DNA of 64,000 nt from Tricholoma matsutake (taxonomy: Eukaryota; Basidiomycota; Agaricomycetes; Agaricales; Tricholomataceae): NCBI GenBank assembly GCA_026075535.2, contig AP026538.1:5270001-5334000 (forward strand). The letters are read 5' to 3'. The notes beneath the pieces were generated by a model. That model was not told the origin of the DNA. It saw only the letters and a list, made by a program, of their open reading frames with translations, and did no database searches. The translations under genes were made by a program, and so were the position numbers. Below are positions 12,421-22,915 of the stretch, in pieces (the first letter of the stretch is position 1; each line of letters starts with the position of its first letter).

Positions 12421-13483
12421 TAAGGCTCCAACTGTTTAGGTTATGTATACTCCTTGAAGGCCACATATACATAAACAGTTGTCTAAACCATATAACCATC
12501 TATACACTTGATATACACAGTTGAAAGACTAACATTATTGTTTCCTTCCTTTATCAACATAACCACTGAAAACAATAATTATACTAGGGTATATACAATG
12601 CTGATAGGTGTCATTGAGCCACCAAATGGGTTCTATAGACGTGTAAATTATGAAAAATGGCTTTGCTTGTGCAGGAATCACTGAGGATGGTTGTAGAATA
12701 GCCCCTGAACCAATAGAAACTGTAGATTTACTGAAAATGTGTGTTATGTTGCTAAGAAGGTTGCCAAGGGAAGTTGTTGACATGTCATCCTCTGTAAAAA
12801 AGGAAAATTCTCAGAGTCATGTGATAGTTAGGTGCAAGTCAACAAAGTCAGGTGAATGTTAAAAAACCAGTCAAAATGTCAGGTCAAAGTCATGTCAGAA
12901 AAATGCGTGACCTGACTTTGACCTGACATTTTTGACCATTTTTTTAACATTTACCTGACTTTGTTGACTTGCACCTAACAGTCACGTGACTCTCGGAAAT
13001 TTCCATTTTTACAGAGTGTCATGAGCAAGTTGGGTATGATGTGGCATGGTTTCTTGTCAACATTGTGTCAACACATACAAAATATTGAAGTTGCCAGTGT
13101 TACATGGGTTCAAAATCACAGCTAGCCTAGTAAGAAGCATAGGAATTGCATGCAAGGAAGTCTGTATACTATACAGTGATGAACCTTTCTGTGAAAATTG
13201 CTTGGGAAAAAGAACTGCACGCAATGGGAAATTACCATATATGGCAGAAAGAGATCAACCAAAAAAAATGCAAGTGGATATGTGTTTTTCCTGTTCTGCC
13301 ACCCCTTGTGACATCCTTGTATTCATTATTGCCATTGATCACACTAGGCAAACTGTTTAACCATTTATATACTGTATAACTACTGTGTACACCACCTTCA
13401 GGCCCAAGCCCCATACATAAACATAAACATATACAGTATAAACTGTATAAGATGGTTATATAGATAGAATAGTTGGAGCCTTA
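12421..13483. mobile_element. hAT-like non-autonomous element, 1063 bp
   Basis: The ends are perfect 13-bp inverted repeats, TAAGGCTCCAACT. The flanks are a perfect 8-bp direct repeat, CTCACACC, at 12413-12420 and 13484-13491. An 8-bp target duplication is the hallmark of hAT transposons. No transposase is encoded. Inside lie a long palindrome (12789-13017) and one copy of the dispersed G-run/A-run repeat (13195-13311). Confidence 0.85.
12789..13017. repeat. 229-bp imperfect palindrome (foldback)
   Basis: The left arm (about 12789-12893) and the right arm (about 12909-13017) are inverted copies including TTAGGTGCAAGTCAACAAAG and its complement, around a ~15-bp loop. Base pairing extends over about 105 bp with a few mismatches. 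It could be a small foldback MITE inside the hAT-like element. Confidence 0.85.
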
Positions 13484-14799
13484 CTCACACCCCTTCACTA
13501 TACTGAAGCTTCCACTAATTTTTTACAAGCTCTGGAGCTCCTGTGCAGCTCTAATGAGGACCAGGAACCTACATCGACATTCTACACTTTGGAGTTTAAG
13601 CAGCATCATGACTTCTTCATCCAGCAGCAGGACTTTGAGAGCTTGTTTCAACTTTGGTATTCCTTCAAGCTTGAATCTTGCTGGGATATCATGAAGGGTG
13701 TTCTGTTCAATTGGACAGTTTATGCTTTATGCATTGAAGTTCTAGTTCTTCTTTCTTGGGTGTCAAACATCCTGTTGATGTCGACACATGTCTTTCAAAA
13801 GGTCCCAGGTATCGCTCCTCTGTGGATATCTCCTCTACTTGAGCATCCTTTTGGAACATGACTCCCACATGCCTTTTGTGTGGGAGAGATCACCAATATT
13901 GTGATCATCCCTCCTCCTCCACCTCTTTCAAGGATGGTAAGCTGCTCTTCTGTCGCTACACAGATGCTGTATTGTGGACTGTCAAACCCTTCAAAGGCTC
14001 CTCCCCAAATGAATTTGCACCATTTGGAACATCTCAAAGTCCTGCAATGGCCAGCATGGAGCCAACTGTATCCATATCTGCAGTCTCTGCAGTGGCAACC
14101 ACACCACCCTTGAATGTAACACCCGTTGTTCCCATGTTACAGATGGTTGTATCCATGTTTGAGTCCTCCTCCTCTTCTTCTCACCCTCTTTTGCCACATC
14201 ACCTTCCTTTTCCCTGCCATGATTTTTTGGACACCATTTACCATCGTCCTTGCCTTTCTAACACCTCTCCTTCTGACATTGAGCTTTTTGACCATGTTGT
14301 CCATCCTTACAATACCTCAGCCTTCAAAGCTGCTTTGCACAAGCATGATCTCACCTCCTCTTACCCCCTTCTTGTACACAACCTCTCTCATGGCTTTCCT
14401 CTTGGTTCAATGCCTCCCCTTCAAAAATCTGTTATTATCAAAAATCATTCTTCAGTTGACCATTTACCTGCCTTGGTGGAGGAATATATCTCTGGTGAAA
14501 TCACACTTTGTCATATGTCTGGGCCTTTCTCTCTTTCTGAAACAGAATGTATTCTTCACAGACCTATTTAATGCTCCACATTTATTGTTGATGAGCAAGA
14601 CCAGGGACCATGGGTTGCTCCCAAGTATTGTGTCTGTTGTAACTTGTCCAAGGATGATCCTATCCTGGGTATGGGTTCTGTCAACAGTTTCATATCCAAG
14701 GAAGATTTCCCTACCAACTTTGATATGTCTTGTCATGTAGCTGAAGCCATGAGTTTTCCTTCTTTTCATCCTGTTCCTCCTGATTCCACTACCTTTTTA

Positions 14800-14970
14800 C
14801 TTTACTCTTATGTCATATTGACATTTCACTCCCTTGTCATCTTCACAATTTACTCTTGTGTCAACTTGACATTTTACTCCAGCATCATCTTGATGTTGTC
14901 ATCTTGACACTCTACTCTTGCATCATCTTGACATGGTTCTCTTCTGTCATCTTGATATTATTCTCCCTCC
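14800..14970 (+). repeat. degenerate ~25-30 bp tandem repeat
   Basis: Variants of TACTCTTGTGTCATCTTGACAT recur about six times in succession. The copies differ at several positions. They sit between the gag-like ORF and the reverse transcriptase of the DIRS-like element and do not encode a known domain. Confidence 0.6.
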
Positions 14971-15074
14971 TCTCTTGCATGTGCTTCACTTTCACTCTCT
15001 CTACCTCAATCTCATATATTCTTTTAACTTATCTCTGTCTCCTTCTCAGTGGCTAACACTCCACCTGGCACACA

Positions 15075-15640
15075 GGCAATGGCATTCAACATCAAATCTT
15101 TCCATCATACTTGTCCTGTTCTTCCTGATCACAAACCATGGCTTGCGGTTTGCTTCAGGGGGGGATTTTACATTGATCATGTATACATCCTTTTGGTGCT
15201 TGCCCAGCCAGTAGTAATGCTGGTATGATTTGATGCTGCCATGGCTTGCGGTTTGCTTCAGGGGGGGATTTTACATTGATCATGTATACATCCTTTGGTG
15301 CTTGCCCAGCCAGTAGTAATGCTGGTATGATTTGATGCTGCCATTGACATCTGGCAGGCTGAGCTGCATTTTGAGAATTGTCTTTTCAAGTATGAGGATG
15401 ACATTCAGAACTTCTGCTTTCCTAATCCTGCTGGCTTCTTTCATGATGGTAAATTTAATTATGTCCATGATTGTGATTCAGCTATGGCTCTCATTTCAGA
15501 TCTCCACATTCCTTGGCATCCTGAAAAGACTGGCACTCATTTCATGCCCATCTCCACTTTTATTGGTTTTCAATGGAATTTACCACTTCACTGTGTTTCT
15601 CTCCCAGAGGAGAAGTGTCTCAAGTACCTCTCTTGAGTTA
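15075..15640 (+). pseudogene. reverse transcriptase of DIRS-like element
   Basis: The frame opens with MAFNIKSFHHTCPVLP and continues through GGFYIDHVYPFG and SSNAGMI, then KYEDDIQNF, the catalytic box with Glu where most RTs have Val, Ile or Met. IPWHPEKTG and TFIGFQWNLPL follow. A 103-bp tandem duplication (15138-15343) with a 1-nt length difference disrupts the frame. Confidence 0.7.
15138..15343 (+). repeat. 103-bp tandem duplication inside the RT
   Basis: The segment beginning ATGGCTTGCGGTTTGCTTC at 15138 is repeated immediately at 15241, with one T lost in a short T-run. The near identity means that the duplication happened recently compared with the decay of the element. Confidence 0.9.
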
Positions 15641-15868
15641 CCTCCATGCTCTCCGATCACAAAGTGGAGAACAATTCAATCTTCATTGCATACAAGTTCT
15701 TCATGGCACTCTCATCCATGTTTCTTTCATCTTTCCCAATGGTTCTTCTCAACTTCCTGTTGTCTCTAACTCCATGACAGGTTTGTCTTCCTATTTGATT
15801 CTTCTCCACTCTCTGCATCCTCTGACTTTGTACTAGGCTATCATGCAGACAATTTTGTAAGGCATTGC

Positions 15869-16384
15869 TTGTCTGATTCTTTTGTGAAGAGTTTACATTG
15901 GTGGCTTTCACATCTTGCCAATTCCTCTACTTATTGGCAACTACATCCTATTGGTTCTGTTCAAGATCCCCACATCTTTGTTGATGCCTCAACTTCTTGG
16001 GGTATTGGCATTATCATAGGTGATTTTTGGCATGCTTTCCCTCTCAGGCCTGATTGGAAAGTCACTGGTCATGATATTTGTTGGCTTGAGGCTGTTGCTC
16101 TGGAACTCATGGTGTATTTCCTCAGCCAGCTTCACTTTTTGAATACTCACATCATTATTCATTCTGACAACAATGGGGCTATCAGGGCACATACAAAACA
16201 CTGCAGCCCTAATGTTCCCATCAATCTTTGCGTTTGTCGCACCTATGCAGCCCTTATCGAACACCTTATTTTGTCTGACTTCATCTACATTGCATCTGAA
16301 CTTAATCCTGCTGATCCAATCTCATGTGGGGAATTGGGTTCTCCATCTCATATCTTTCTCTTGCAGCATTTTGATATGCCTTGA
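15869..16384 (+). pseudogene. RNase H domain of DIRS-like element
   Basis: The four acidic residues expected in RNase H appear in order: FVDASTSWG, CWLEAVALEL, IHSDNNGAI and NPADPISCGE. The frame of 171 codons is open and ends just after the domain. It degrades the RNA strand of the RNA-DNA hybrid during reverse transcription. Confidence 0.75.
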
Positions 16385-16405
16385 GAACTGCAGCCCTCTT
16401 TCTCA

Positions 16406-17962
16406 ATGATCAGTAATACATGTCTGCTCACAACATCCCATGAGGTTGTCAACATTGGCTTTCCATGCAAGTCTTTGCCAGAAATTTCTTCACAACCTAA
16501 TCCTTACATTTGCATCTCCACTCCCCCATTTCCACCACCTTTTCCTACCATGTCAACCAATCTAACATTGCCTTCTCCATGCGATCATCTTACCTCTACC
16601 ACATGTAATCCTTATGTCTCTATTTCTACACCTGTACACCCCCTACCTACCTTGCCTTTCCTGTGCCTTTCACCTGCTGCTTCACATCCCCTAACATCCT
16701 CTCTCACTGATATTCATCATGCAGCAGCAGGATGTTGTCCCCCACATCTCTCACATCATCCCCAACCTGGAAACAGGTACTCTGCAAGTTCAATATGCCC
16801 ACCTGTTCCTGCTGATCAATGTGTCATCCTCTCAACAACCCCCCACTCTCTTCAACTGCACTCCTCTCTCCAGTTGCAAGTTTCACTGTGTCTTCACCAG
16901 AAGATATTCAAAAAACTCCTTTCTGCTACCATGGATGTCACTCAACAATCATATGGTGCAGGGCTGTTGAGTTTCACACAATTTTGTGATTGCGAGCAAA
17001 TTTCAGAATCACTTCAGATGCCTGCTTCTGTTATTCTGCTTGCCTCTTTCATTGCTGATTCCATTGGCACCTGCACAGGACAGTGCATTCACAACTGGTT
17101 GAATGGGTTACATCTATGGCACTTATACAACCATGCAGAGTGATTAGGTCATGATTCTTGGATTACTTCCTTGTCCAAGTCTGCAGATAAGGAAGATATT
17201 CCTTTCAAATGTCCTCCTCATCACCCTGTAACTTGTTCCCACTTGCTGTTTCTTTGGTGTCATCTCATTCTTTCCCCACCTGTAGATGCCGCTATTTGGT
17301 TTACTGCTTTAGCTGCATTTGGGGGCTGTCAGCATTTGGGCAAACTACTTGTTCGCTCAGCACAATCCTTCTCCTTCCAACACAATACTACTCATCACAC
17401 TAATTTTTTAACATCACTTTGCAATGGTCACAAAGTCACCACCTTCCACTTGGTCTGGACTAAGACTACTGGCATTTGCAGTGGTGAATGCATCTTGACT
17501 GCTACCAATGATCTTCTTTGCCCCATTTGGGCCCTCAAAAACCATTTTTGTATCAACAACATTGCAGATCACAATGTTCCTCTTTTTTCGCAATGTAGAT
17601 TCTTGGTCCCACTTGACTAAGCATAAGTTCTTACTCATCACTTCTGGTATGGTTGTAATGACATCTCATACCTCTTCTTCACTCACTATCCTTCATAGAT
17701 ATCTAGAAATTCACTGACCTTGACTTTGTCCTTGGACATAGTTACTGTATTGGAGGTTCTCTCCATTGGTGTCACACCTGAACTTATTATGAAGCTTGGT
17801 GGTTGGACTTCCTTGTGTTTCCTACTCTACTGGCATTATCTGGAGCTCATAGTTCCCACCGCTATTACATGTGCATGCATGGGAGGCTCACCAAAACCCT
17901 TTGCTAAAACATTTGGTATTACAAATGACTCCTTGAATCTACCTTTTGATCTCACAATGTAG
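16406..17962 (+). pseudogene. linker and tyrosine recombinase
   Basis: A Pro/Ser/Thr-rich linker precedes an N-terminal recombinase-like region (MDVTQQSYGAGLLSF, about 16930) and further segments at 17171-17620. The C-terminus at about 17745-17860 shows the remains of the catalytic HxxRxG box (now Y-C-I-G-G, with a frameshift) followed by GVTPELIMKLGGWTS and YWHYLEL. The spacing matches the second catalytic box of tyrosine recombinases. The catalytic Arg is not seen, so the enzyme is dead. Confidence 0.65.
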
Positions 17963-18586
17963 TACTGCCTCTGTCCTGTATTTTGGCTTATTCATGACAT
18001 CATAATATTCTTCTGTTTTCACTTAACCTTCCTCTTCTTGCCTGTTCCATGCATAGCTCTGTTGGGAACTTTGACCAGTGGTGGAACTATGCTCTGGTGG
18101 GCAGTCATTGGTCTTGTTACCCAACATTGGTGACCCACAAAGCCTTGTGTACATAGACTTGTGGATAGTAACCTTCTGGCTGGTGTCCCAATTGTGTTTG
18201 GTTCTCTGGTCACAGCCCAAGTCTCTTACCACACACTTTTGCTTTATTTACCATGCACACTTTGCAGGACATGATAACATTTGCCTTATGCATGCTTTAA
18301 ACACTGTAGACATATATTATTGATGTACCATCATCAAATTATAACTAAAGCACCTAAATACAGGCAAAATTGTGTAAACTTTCCAAAAGTTACCAAATTT
18401 AGGGTTAGGGTAACATAAGTTTCTTCCTGAGCCTACACAATGTTTTGCTCTGATGTCATCAGTAAAGAAGGTACATAATACATTAATTCTTCATCACAAG
18501 GTTCTATTATTAATTATCAGTGGTGGGGTAATCAGATAGTTCTCGATGGAGATGGGTATGCAGAGTGTCCTGATTGTGGAACTCAG
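17963..18586. other. no supported gene
   Basis: AT-rich sequence with short ORFs and no recognisable domain. It separates the DIRS-like element from the LTR at 18587. Confidence 0.5.
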
Positions 18587-18811
18587 TGTAATCCTAGAGC
18601 TTACTGATCATATTGACAACTATTGACATACTGGCTTTCCTCCATATATATACCAATCATAGACCCTTTTTCCCCATCTTTCCTTTTCCTACTCTCATTC
18701 TGATAGATATCATATATTGCCTACTGCTGCTTTCTCATATACACTCTGGTCTTATTTCTGTTTCCTGGCTGATTTCGAGTGAAGCTTAACTCCAGCCAAG
18801 GTAAGCTTCCA
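18587..18811 (+). repeat. 5' LTR (225 bp)
   Basis: It starts TGTAATCCTAGAGC and ends GGTAAGCTTCCA, giving the TG...CA termini. The matching copy is at 20480-20702. A TATATATA sequence in the first third may be the promoter. Confidence 0.85.
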
Positions 18812-18989
18812 TTTTTTTTTGAAATACTAACCAAAAAAATATCCTACCAACTGTTGCAACAACTGCACAGCCATTAGCTATGAAGCACTCACACATTGGC
18901 CAAAACTGACATTATGATGACTCAGGCAGTGATGGCCATGCTGTCAATTACACAAGATGCAATGCTGCTAGAGGCTATTGTGACTGGGT

Positions 18990-20066
18990 ATGAAACCAAC
19001 TTGGTGCAAAAAACCATTTGAAGTTGCACCTGGGATGCTGATTGTGCAGAAGAAAGACAAATTACTGTTCATCAATGACCGTCTCATGATACCAGCTGGA
19101 AATGGAATCCGGGAGGCTCTGTTCAGACTGGCTCATGACTCACTTGGCCATTTTAGTTTTGAAAAGTCTTACGGGTCTCTTTGTACATTGTACTACTGGC
19201 CAAACATGCAGTGAGATTTGGAGATGGCATATGTACCTAGCTGTTCTGACTGCCAATGTAACAAGTGCAAAATGTCTCAGCCTACTGGTCCTCTGCACCC
19301 ACTCCACATGCCAGATCATCGGGGGGACTCTGTGGCTATGAATTGTATTGGACCATTACTGGAGGACAATGGGTGGAACTGTATCCTCATGATAACTGAC
19401 TGCTTGGGAGTGGATATTCAGATAATACCTACTAGGACAGACATCAATGCTGAAGATCTGGCAGGGACTTTCTTTGACTGCTGGTACTGCAAAAATGGAC
19501 TGCCACTAGACATCATCTCGGACGATGATAAGCTTTTCATGTCCAGATTCTGGAAGGCATTGCATGCACTGATGAGCATGAAAATAGAGATGTCGACAGT
19601 GTACCACCCACAGACAGATGGCTCATCAGAGCATACAAACAAGACAGTTAACCAAGCACTGCAGTACCATGTTGCATGGATGCAGAAAGGCTGGGAGTGG
19701 GCTTTACCACAAGTTTGTTTTGACTTGATGAACACAGTGAATAAATCTACAGGGTTTTCCCCTTTCCAACTGCACATGGGCTGCAGCCCAAGATTGATCC
19801 CTCTGCTGATGGCCACTGTGGGTCCTGTGCTTCCTGAACAAGAATGTGCATGGGCATTAATTGCACAGCTGGAACTGAATGTCTGGGAAGCTCAGGACAA
19901 CTTGCTGAAGGCGAAAGTTACACAGGTGGTGTACGTGAACCAGACATGTGGTGATGAGCCAGAACTAGATATTGATGACAGGGTGATGTTGTCCACCAAG
20001 CAAAGGCACCACCAGTACACTGCAAAGGGTGAAAAGTGCATGGCAAAATTCATGCTTCCACACATC
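18990..20066 (+). pseudogene. integrase with HHCC domain
   Basis: The HHCC region (AHDSLGHFSFEKS, CSDCQCNKC) spans a stop at 19214. The core reads SVAMNCIGPL where the family has MDFIGPL, so the first catalytic Asp has become Asn. The second Asp is kept in IISDDDKLFMSRFW and the Glu in TDGSSEHTNKTVNQ. STGFSPFQLHMG is the usual downstream block. Confidence 0.8.
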
Positions 20067-20111
20067 TGAAGTTTTTTGTTATAATCAGAATGACCACCAA
20101 TTATTCCCTTC

Positions 20112-20321
20112 ATGGAAGCTGGGGAGGCCTGGGCCCATTGTTATGGGGAGGGCATGGAAGAACATTTCATGGAGAAGATCCTTGATGCAAGGCAGCATGG
20201 TCATGGAATGCAATACCTGGTGAGTTGGCTTGGTTACAGCCCAGAGGACAATGAGTGGGTCGCAGGCAGAGAATTGGCTGACAACTCCAGGTTGGATGAC
20301 TGGCTGGCAGGAAATGGTTGA
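20112..20321 (+). pseudogene. chromodomain of the integrase
   Basis: EKILDARQHGHGMQYLVSWL, then GYSPEDNEWV, is a chromodomain in a frame shifted from the integrase core, followed by a stop at 20321. It sits between the integrase and the polypurine tract as in other chromoviruses. Confidence 0.75.
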
Positions 20322-20479
20322 GGGCATTGTTCTGTTCACCTTCTTCTTGTCCCTGCCACTGGTAGCTTTTCCCTATGGGGTTTTTGACACACCCTGTGAG
20401 CAGTTTTTATTTTATTTTATTACATTTTTTTTCTATCTGGTTGAATAGATGTTGTCAAATTTTTTGGAGGGGGGAAGGG

Positions 20480-20702
20480 TGTAATCCTGGAGCTTACTCA
20501 TCGTATTGGTGACTATTTACATACTGGCTTTCCTCCATATATACCAATCATGGACCCTTTTTCCCCATCTTTCCTTTTCCTACTCTCATTCTGATAGTTA
20601 TTGTATATTGCCTACTGCTGCTTTCTCATATACACTCTGGCCTTATTTCTGTTTCCTGGCTGATTTCGAGTGAAGCTTAACTCCAGCTGAGGTAAGCTTC
20701 CA
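20480..20702 (+). repeat. 3' LTR (223 bp)
   Basis: It is the partner of 18587-18811 with the same TGTAATCC start and AAGCTTCCA end. It follows the polypurine tract directly. Confidence 0.85.
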
Positions 20703-20806
20703 CTCGGATACATTGTGGCATGGTTGGGCTTCAAAATCTCAAAAAGTGGCATTGAGGATCAAAGATCTGTCTAGAATCTAAAGCAAAATGGGACAAGGAT
20801 GCAAAC

Positions 20807-21052
20807 TTGAAGAAAAATGGACCACTTCTTAGCTTTTTCAACTGGCCAAAGGCAAGCTTGGTGCCTTCAACAATACCCAGTGTTCTGTTGGTACAGTGTC
20901 CTGCATTACATCGAGAAAGTGCACCCAATACCATGGCAACACAAGGGATGCACAACCTTGAGTGCATAGTGCTCAAACAAGCTCCAACAAAATGGATTTG
21001 TGAGGCTTGTGAGGCATCTGGGCCAGCACGGGCAAAGTGCCCACAGAAGTGA
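20807..21052 (+). pseudogene. short ORF, possible transposon-protein N-terminus
   Basis: An 81-codon frame begins MKKNGPLLSFFNWPKA and has two CxxC-like pairs near its end (CEACEASGPARAKC). The combination vaguely resembles N-termini of BED/hAT-type proteins, but no domain can be named with certainty. The upstream sequence in the same frame is open for a short distance. Confidence 0.2.
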
Positions 21053-21469
21053 CATCATATTACCATTTTGGGAATTGTGCCTGATTATGTAGTTAGAGAA
21101 ACTGGCTTGAAACTGGCCTTAAAAAAAAAATTGACCCTGTATATATATTTTTCAATTCCTGAGTCCTATCCTTACAATACTCATTCACACGTAACTCCAT
21201 TTCCATGTCTTCCTTTCTCATCTTTGCACAGGTGTTCATTCACACCATGTGAACTTTGTTTTTCTTGATTCCGAACATCGGAGGACCTGGCCTATGGCTT
21301 CAGCCCGGGGGGTCGCTATCATGCAATGCCACAAGCAGGTACATTTCCTCTTTTCAAAGTGTTTGACTGGCGATCTTGTTGTTAGGCTGCCTCCTGCGGA
21401 CGTAAAAGGGAGTTGTTATTGTCTGCTCGAAAGCGATTGTGGACCTTAGTGGCTGGTTTCATGCTCTTC

Positions 21470-21774
21470 TGTTGGAGCAGACTATATACGCTGCACAGGG
21501 GAAGAGACAACACGTTCCTTACAACCTACCTGGGGTTTAGTTAGACTTACAGCTAGGGTTAGCAGAGGTAAGAACACTGTATTCCTACTACGGTACAGGT
21601 TCTCCTTATATACATAATATTAAGGATGTCACATGACTCGGGAATGTGTTTACCGCATGTATGTGCAGTAAGCGCAGTAACATGCGTATGCTGCATGTAT
21701 CGCCTCATGTATACATGTGTATGCTGCATGTATTGCCTCATGTATACAGCATGCATCAGGGATTAATTTCAACA
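21470..21774. repeat. solo LTR, 305 bp
   Basis: It begins TGTTGGAGC and ends TTTCAACA, so the termini are the inverted TGTTG...CAACA. Perfect 5-bp direct repeats TCTTC flank it at 21465-21469 and 21775-21779. Inside are a TATA-like ACTATATACG and two copies of TGCTGCATGTAT-CGCCTCATGTATAC near 21690-21750. No internal coding sequence is present, which is what LTR-LTR recombination leaves behind. Confidence 0.85.
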
Positions 21775-22217
21775 TCTTCTCCTCTCAAACTATGATGAAT
21801 CCAATATTGTTGCTGACTGGGGTCAGGTTGATTTCAGTCTCAAGATGTAGCGTCGATCAGTACCGATGGCGCAGTCATGGCATTCTACACTTTATGATCT
21901 CGTAAGCCCACGAGCTTCAAATACATTCCTTCCCCGCATTACTTTTCATCCCCCCAAGCCTGAAGGAACTAGGACATGCCGTGCGGAGCAGCGGCCCTCA
22001 CAGCGCAAGTTTACGAGTCCCAAGACTTGAGGTCAATGGCGACATATGGCTCAATCATGGCTATTTATACCCGTGAGAACTCAGATATGCCATATGCAGT
22101 AGTGCCCGCTAGCTCATGTGTAATCGGGGGCTGTCCGTGGATCCCAGGCTACATCCATATCATATTTTTCCGCTCTCTCTGAGAGAATCTTAGAGAATCA
22201 TGAACATATACCACACG

Positions 22218-22429
22218 GCTTCGCCTGCTTGCGCCTAGATCGACCGGTGATATCAAAACGACTGTTGCAGTGCAAATATGTTTACTACAATTTATCTTCC
22301 TGTCTCCCACCCCAGAGATTAACGACAAACATAAGTATATTGGCTTCGCCTGCTGGCACTTAGATCGACCGGTGATATCAAAACGACTGTTGCAGTGCAA
22401 AGGTGTTTACTACAATTTATCTTCCTTGT
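22218..22429. repeat. two ~88-bp tandem copies
   Basis: The block GGCTTCGCCTGCTTGCGCCT through TTTATCTTCC at about 22218-22305 is repeated at about 22339-22429. Both hold ATCGACCGGTGATATCAAAA, unchanged. It lies upstream of the one-domain gene and may affect its promoter. Confidence 0.85.
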
Positions 22430-22595
22430 CACCCAGACTTGTTTGCCGCTTTGGGAAGAGAATTTCAATCTTCCATTTCCCCCGCCAAACCGCCGTGTCA
22501 CACCACAACAAAGCACGACGAGGCGTTGCTTTCGATCTTGTGATGAGGTGATCTAACGGAGATTGAAAGTCTCTTTCAAACGCAGTATATCCCTG

Positions 22596-22818
22596 GACTC
22601 GAGCTGTACTTATCTGCTCCATTGGCTCCTTTGATAAGCGCGTATAGGAGCCTCGCTTCTGTTCGGTTCCTGCTGAACTTGTTATCCGCGATCAAGAAAG
22701 TGACACTTGCAACTTGCCCCGTCGTTCATCATATCCCCTGACTCTGACACGAGCTGTATCTGCTCCATTAGCTCCTTTGATAAGCGCGTATAGGAGCCTC
22801 ACTTCTGTTCGGTTCCTG
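22596..22818. repeat. two ~73-bp direct repeats upstream of gene C
   Basis: CGAGCTGTA...CTGCTCCATTGGCTCCTTTG...TTCGGTTCCTG at about 22598-22670 recurs at about 22748-22818 with a 2-bp deletion and a few substitutions. The second copy ends just before the TATA box at 22830. Confidence 0.85.
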
Positions 22819-22829
22819 GGCCTCCATCG

Positions 22830-22837
22830 TATAAAAG
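22830..22837 (+). promoter_or_regulatory. TATA box of gene C
   Basis: TATAAAAG lies 79 bp before the ATG at 22916. A CT/CA-rich leader with TCACACACTCAATCGCTCTC follows, as is common at fungal transcription starts. The -1 to -3 context at the start is CAAC-ATG. Confidence 0.65.
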
Positions 22838-22915
22838 CGACCTGTGGTGCTGTCTACATCCTCCACAACCCTCTGAAGACTTTTCAAATACCTCACACAC
22901 TCAATCGCTCTCAAC

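Larger units (their letters stand above)
12197..14571 (+). pseudogene. first ORF of DIRS-like element, split by an insertion
   Basis: The reading frame at 12197-12420 ends at DDHHSCLTP, where the hAT-like element enters. Past 13483 the same frame continues with LHYTEASTNF and on to WTVYALCIEV, a motif I recall from basidiomycete RT-linked proteins of this family. After a stop near 13860 a new frame carries CLLCGRDHQYCDH, a possible zinc-binding motif, and runs to 14571. A further piece follows at about 14644-14800. Function within the element is presumed structural (gag-like). Confidence 0.6.
12197..17962 (+). mobile_element. DIRS-like (tyrosine-recombinase) retroelement, decayed
   Basis: In order the segment carries a gag-like ORF with a short Cys/His motif, a reverse transcriptase of the basidiomycete type with YEDD at the active site, an RNase H with its acidic residues, and a tyrosine-recombinase C-terminus. 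That set is diagnostic of DIRS-type elements, which integrate by a tyrosine recombinase and not by a DDE integrase. Terminal repeats were not identified, so both ends are approximate. The copy is broken by stops, a tandem duplication and an inserted hAT-like element. Confidence 0.75.
18587..20702 (+). mobile_element. LTR-flanked gypsy deletion derivative with integrase only
   Basis: Two LTRs of 225 and 223 bp enclose 1.67 kb that encodes an integrase and a chromodomain but no gag, protease or RT. The flanking 5-mers CTCAG and CTCGG differ at one base and are likely the target duplication. A purine tract (GGAGGGGGGAAGGG) precedes the 3' LTR. The two LTRs differ by about 14 substitutions and a 2-bp indel by manual count. 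The element could move only with proteins from a relative, and its integrase is damaged. Confidence 0.85.
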
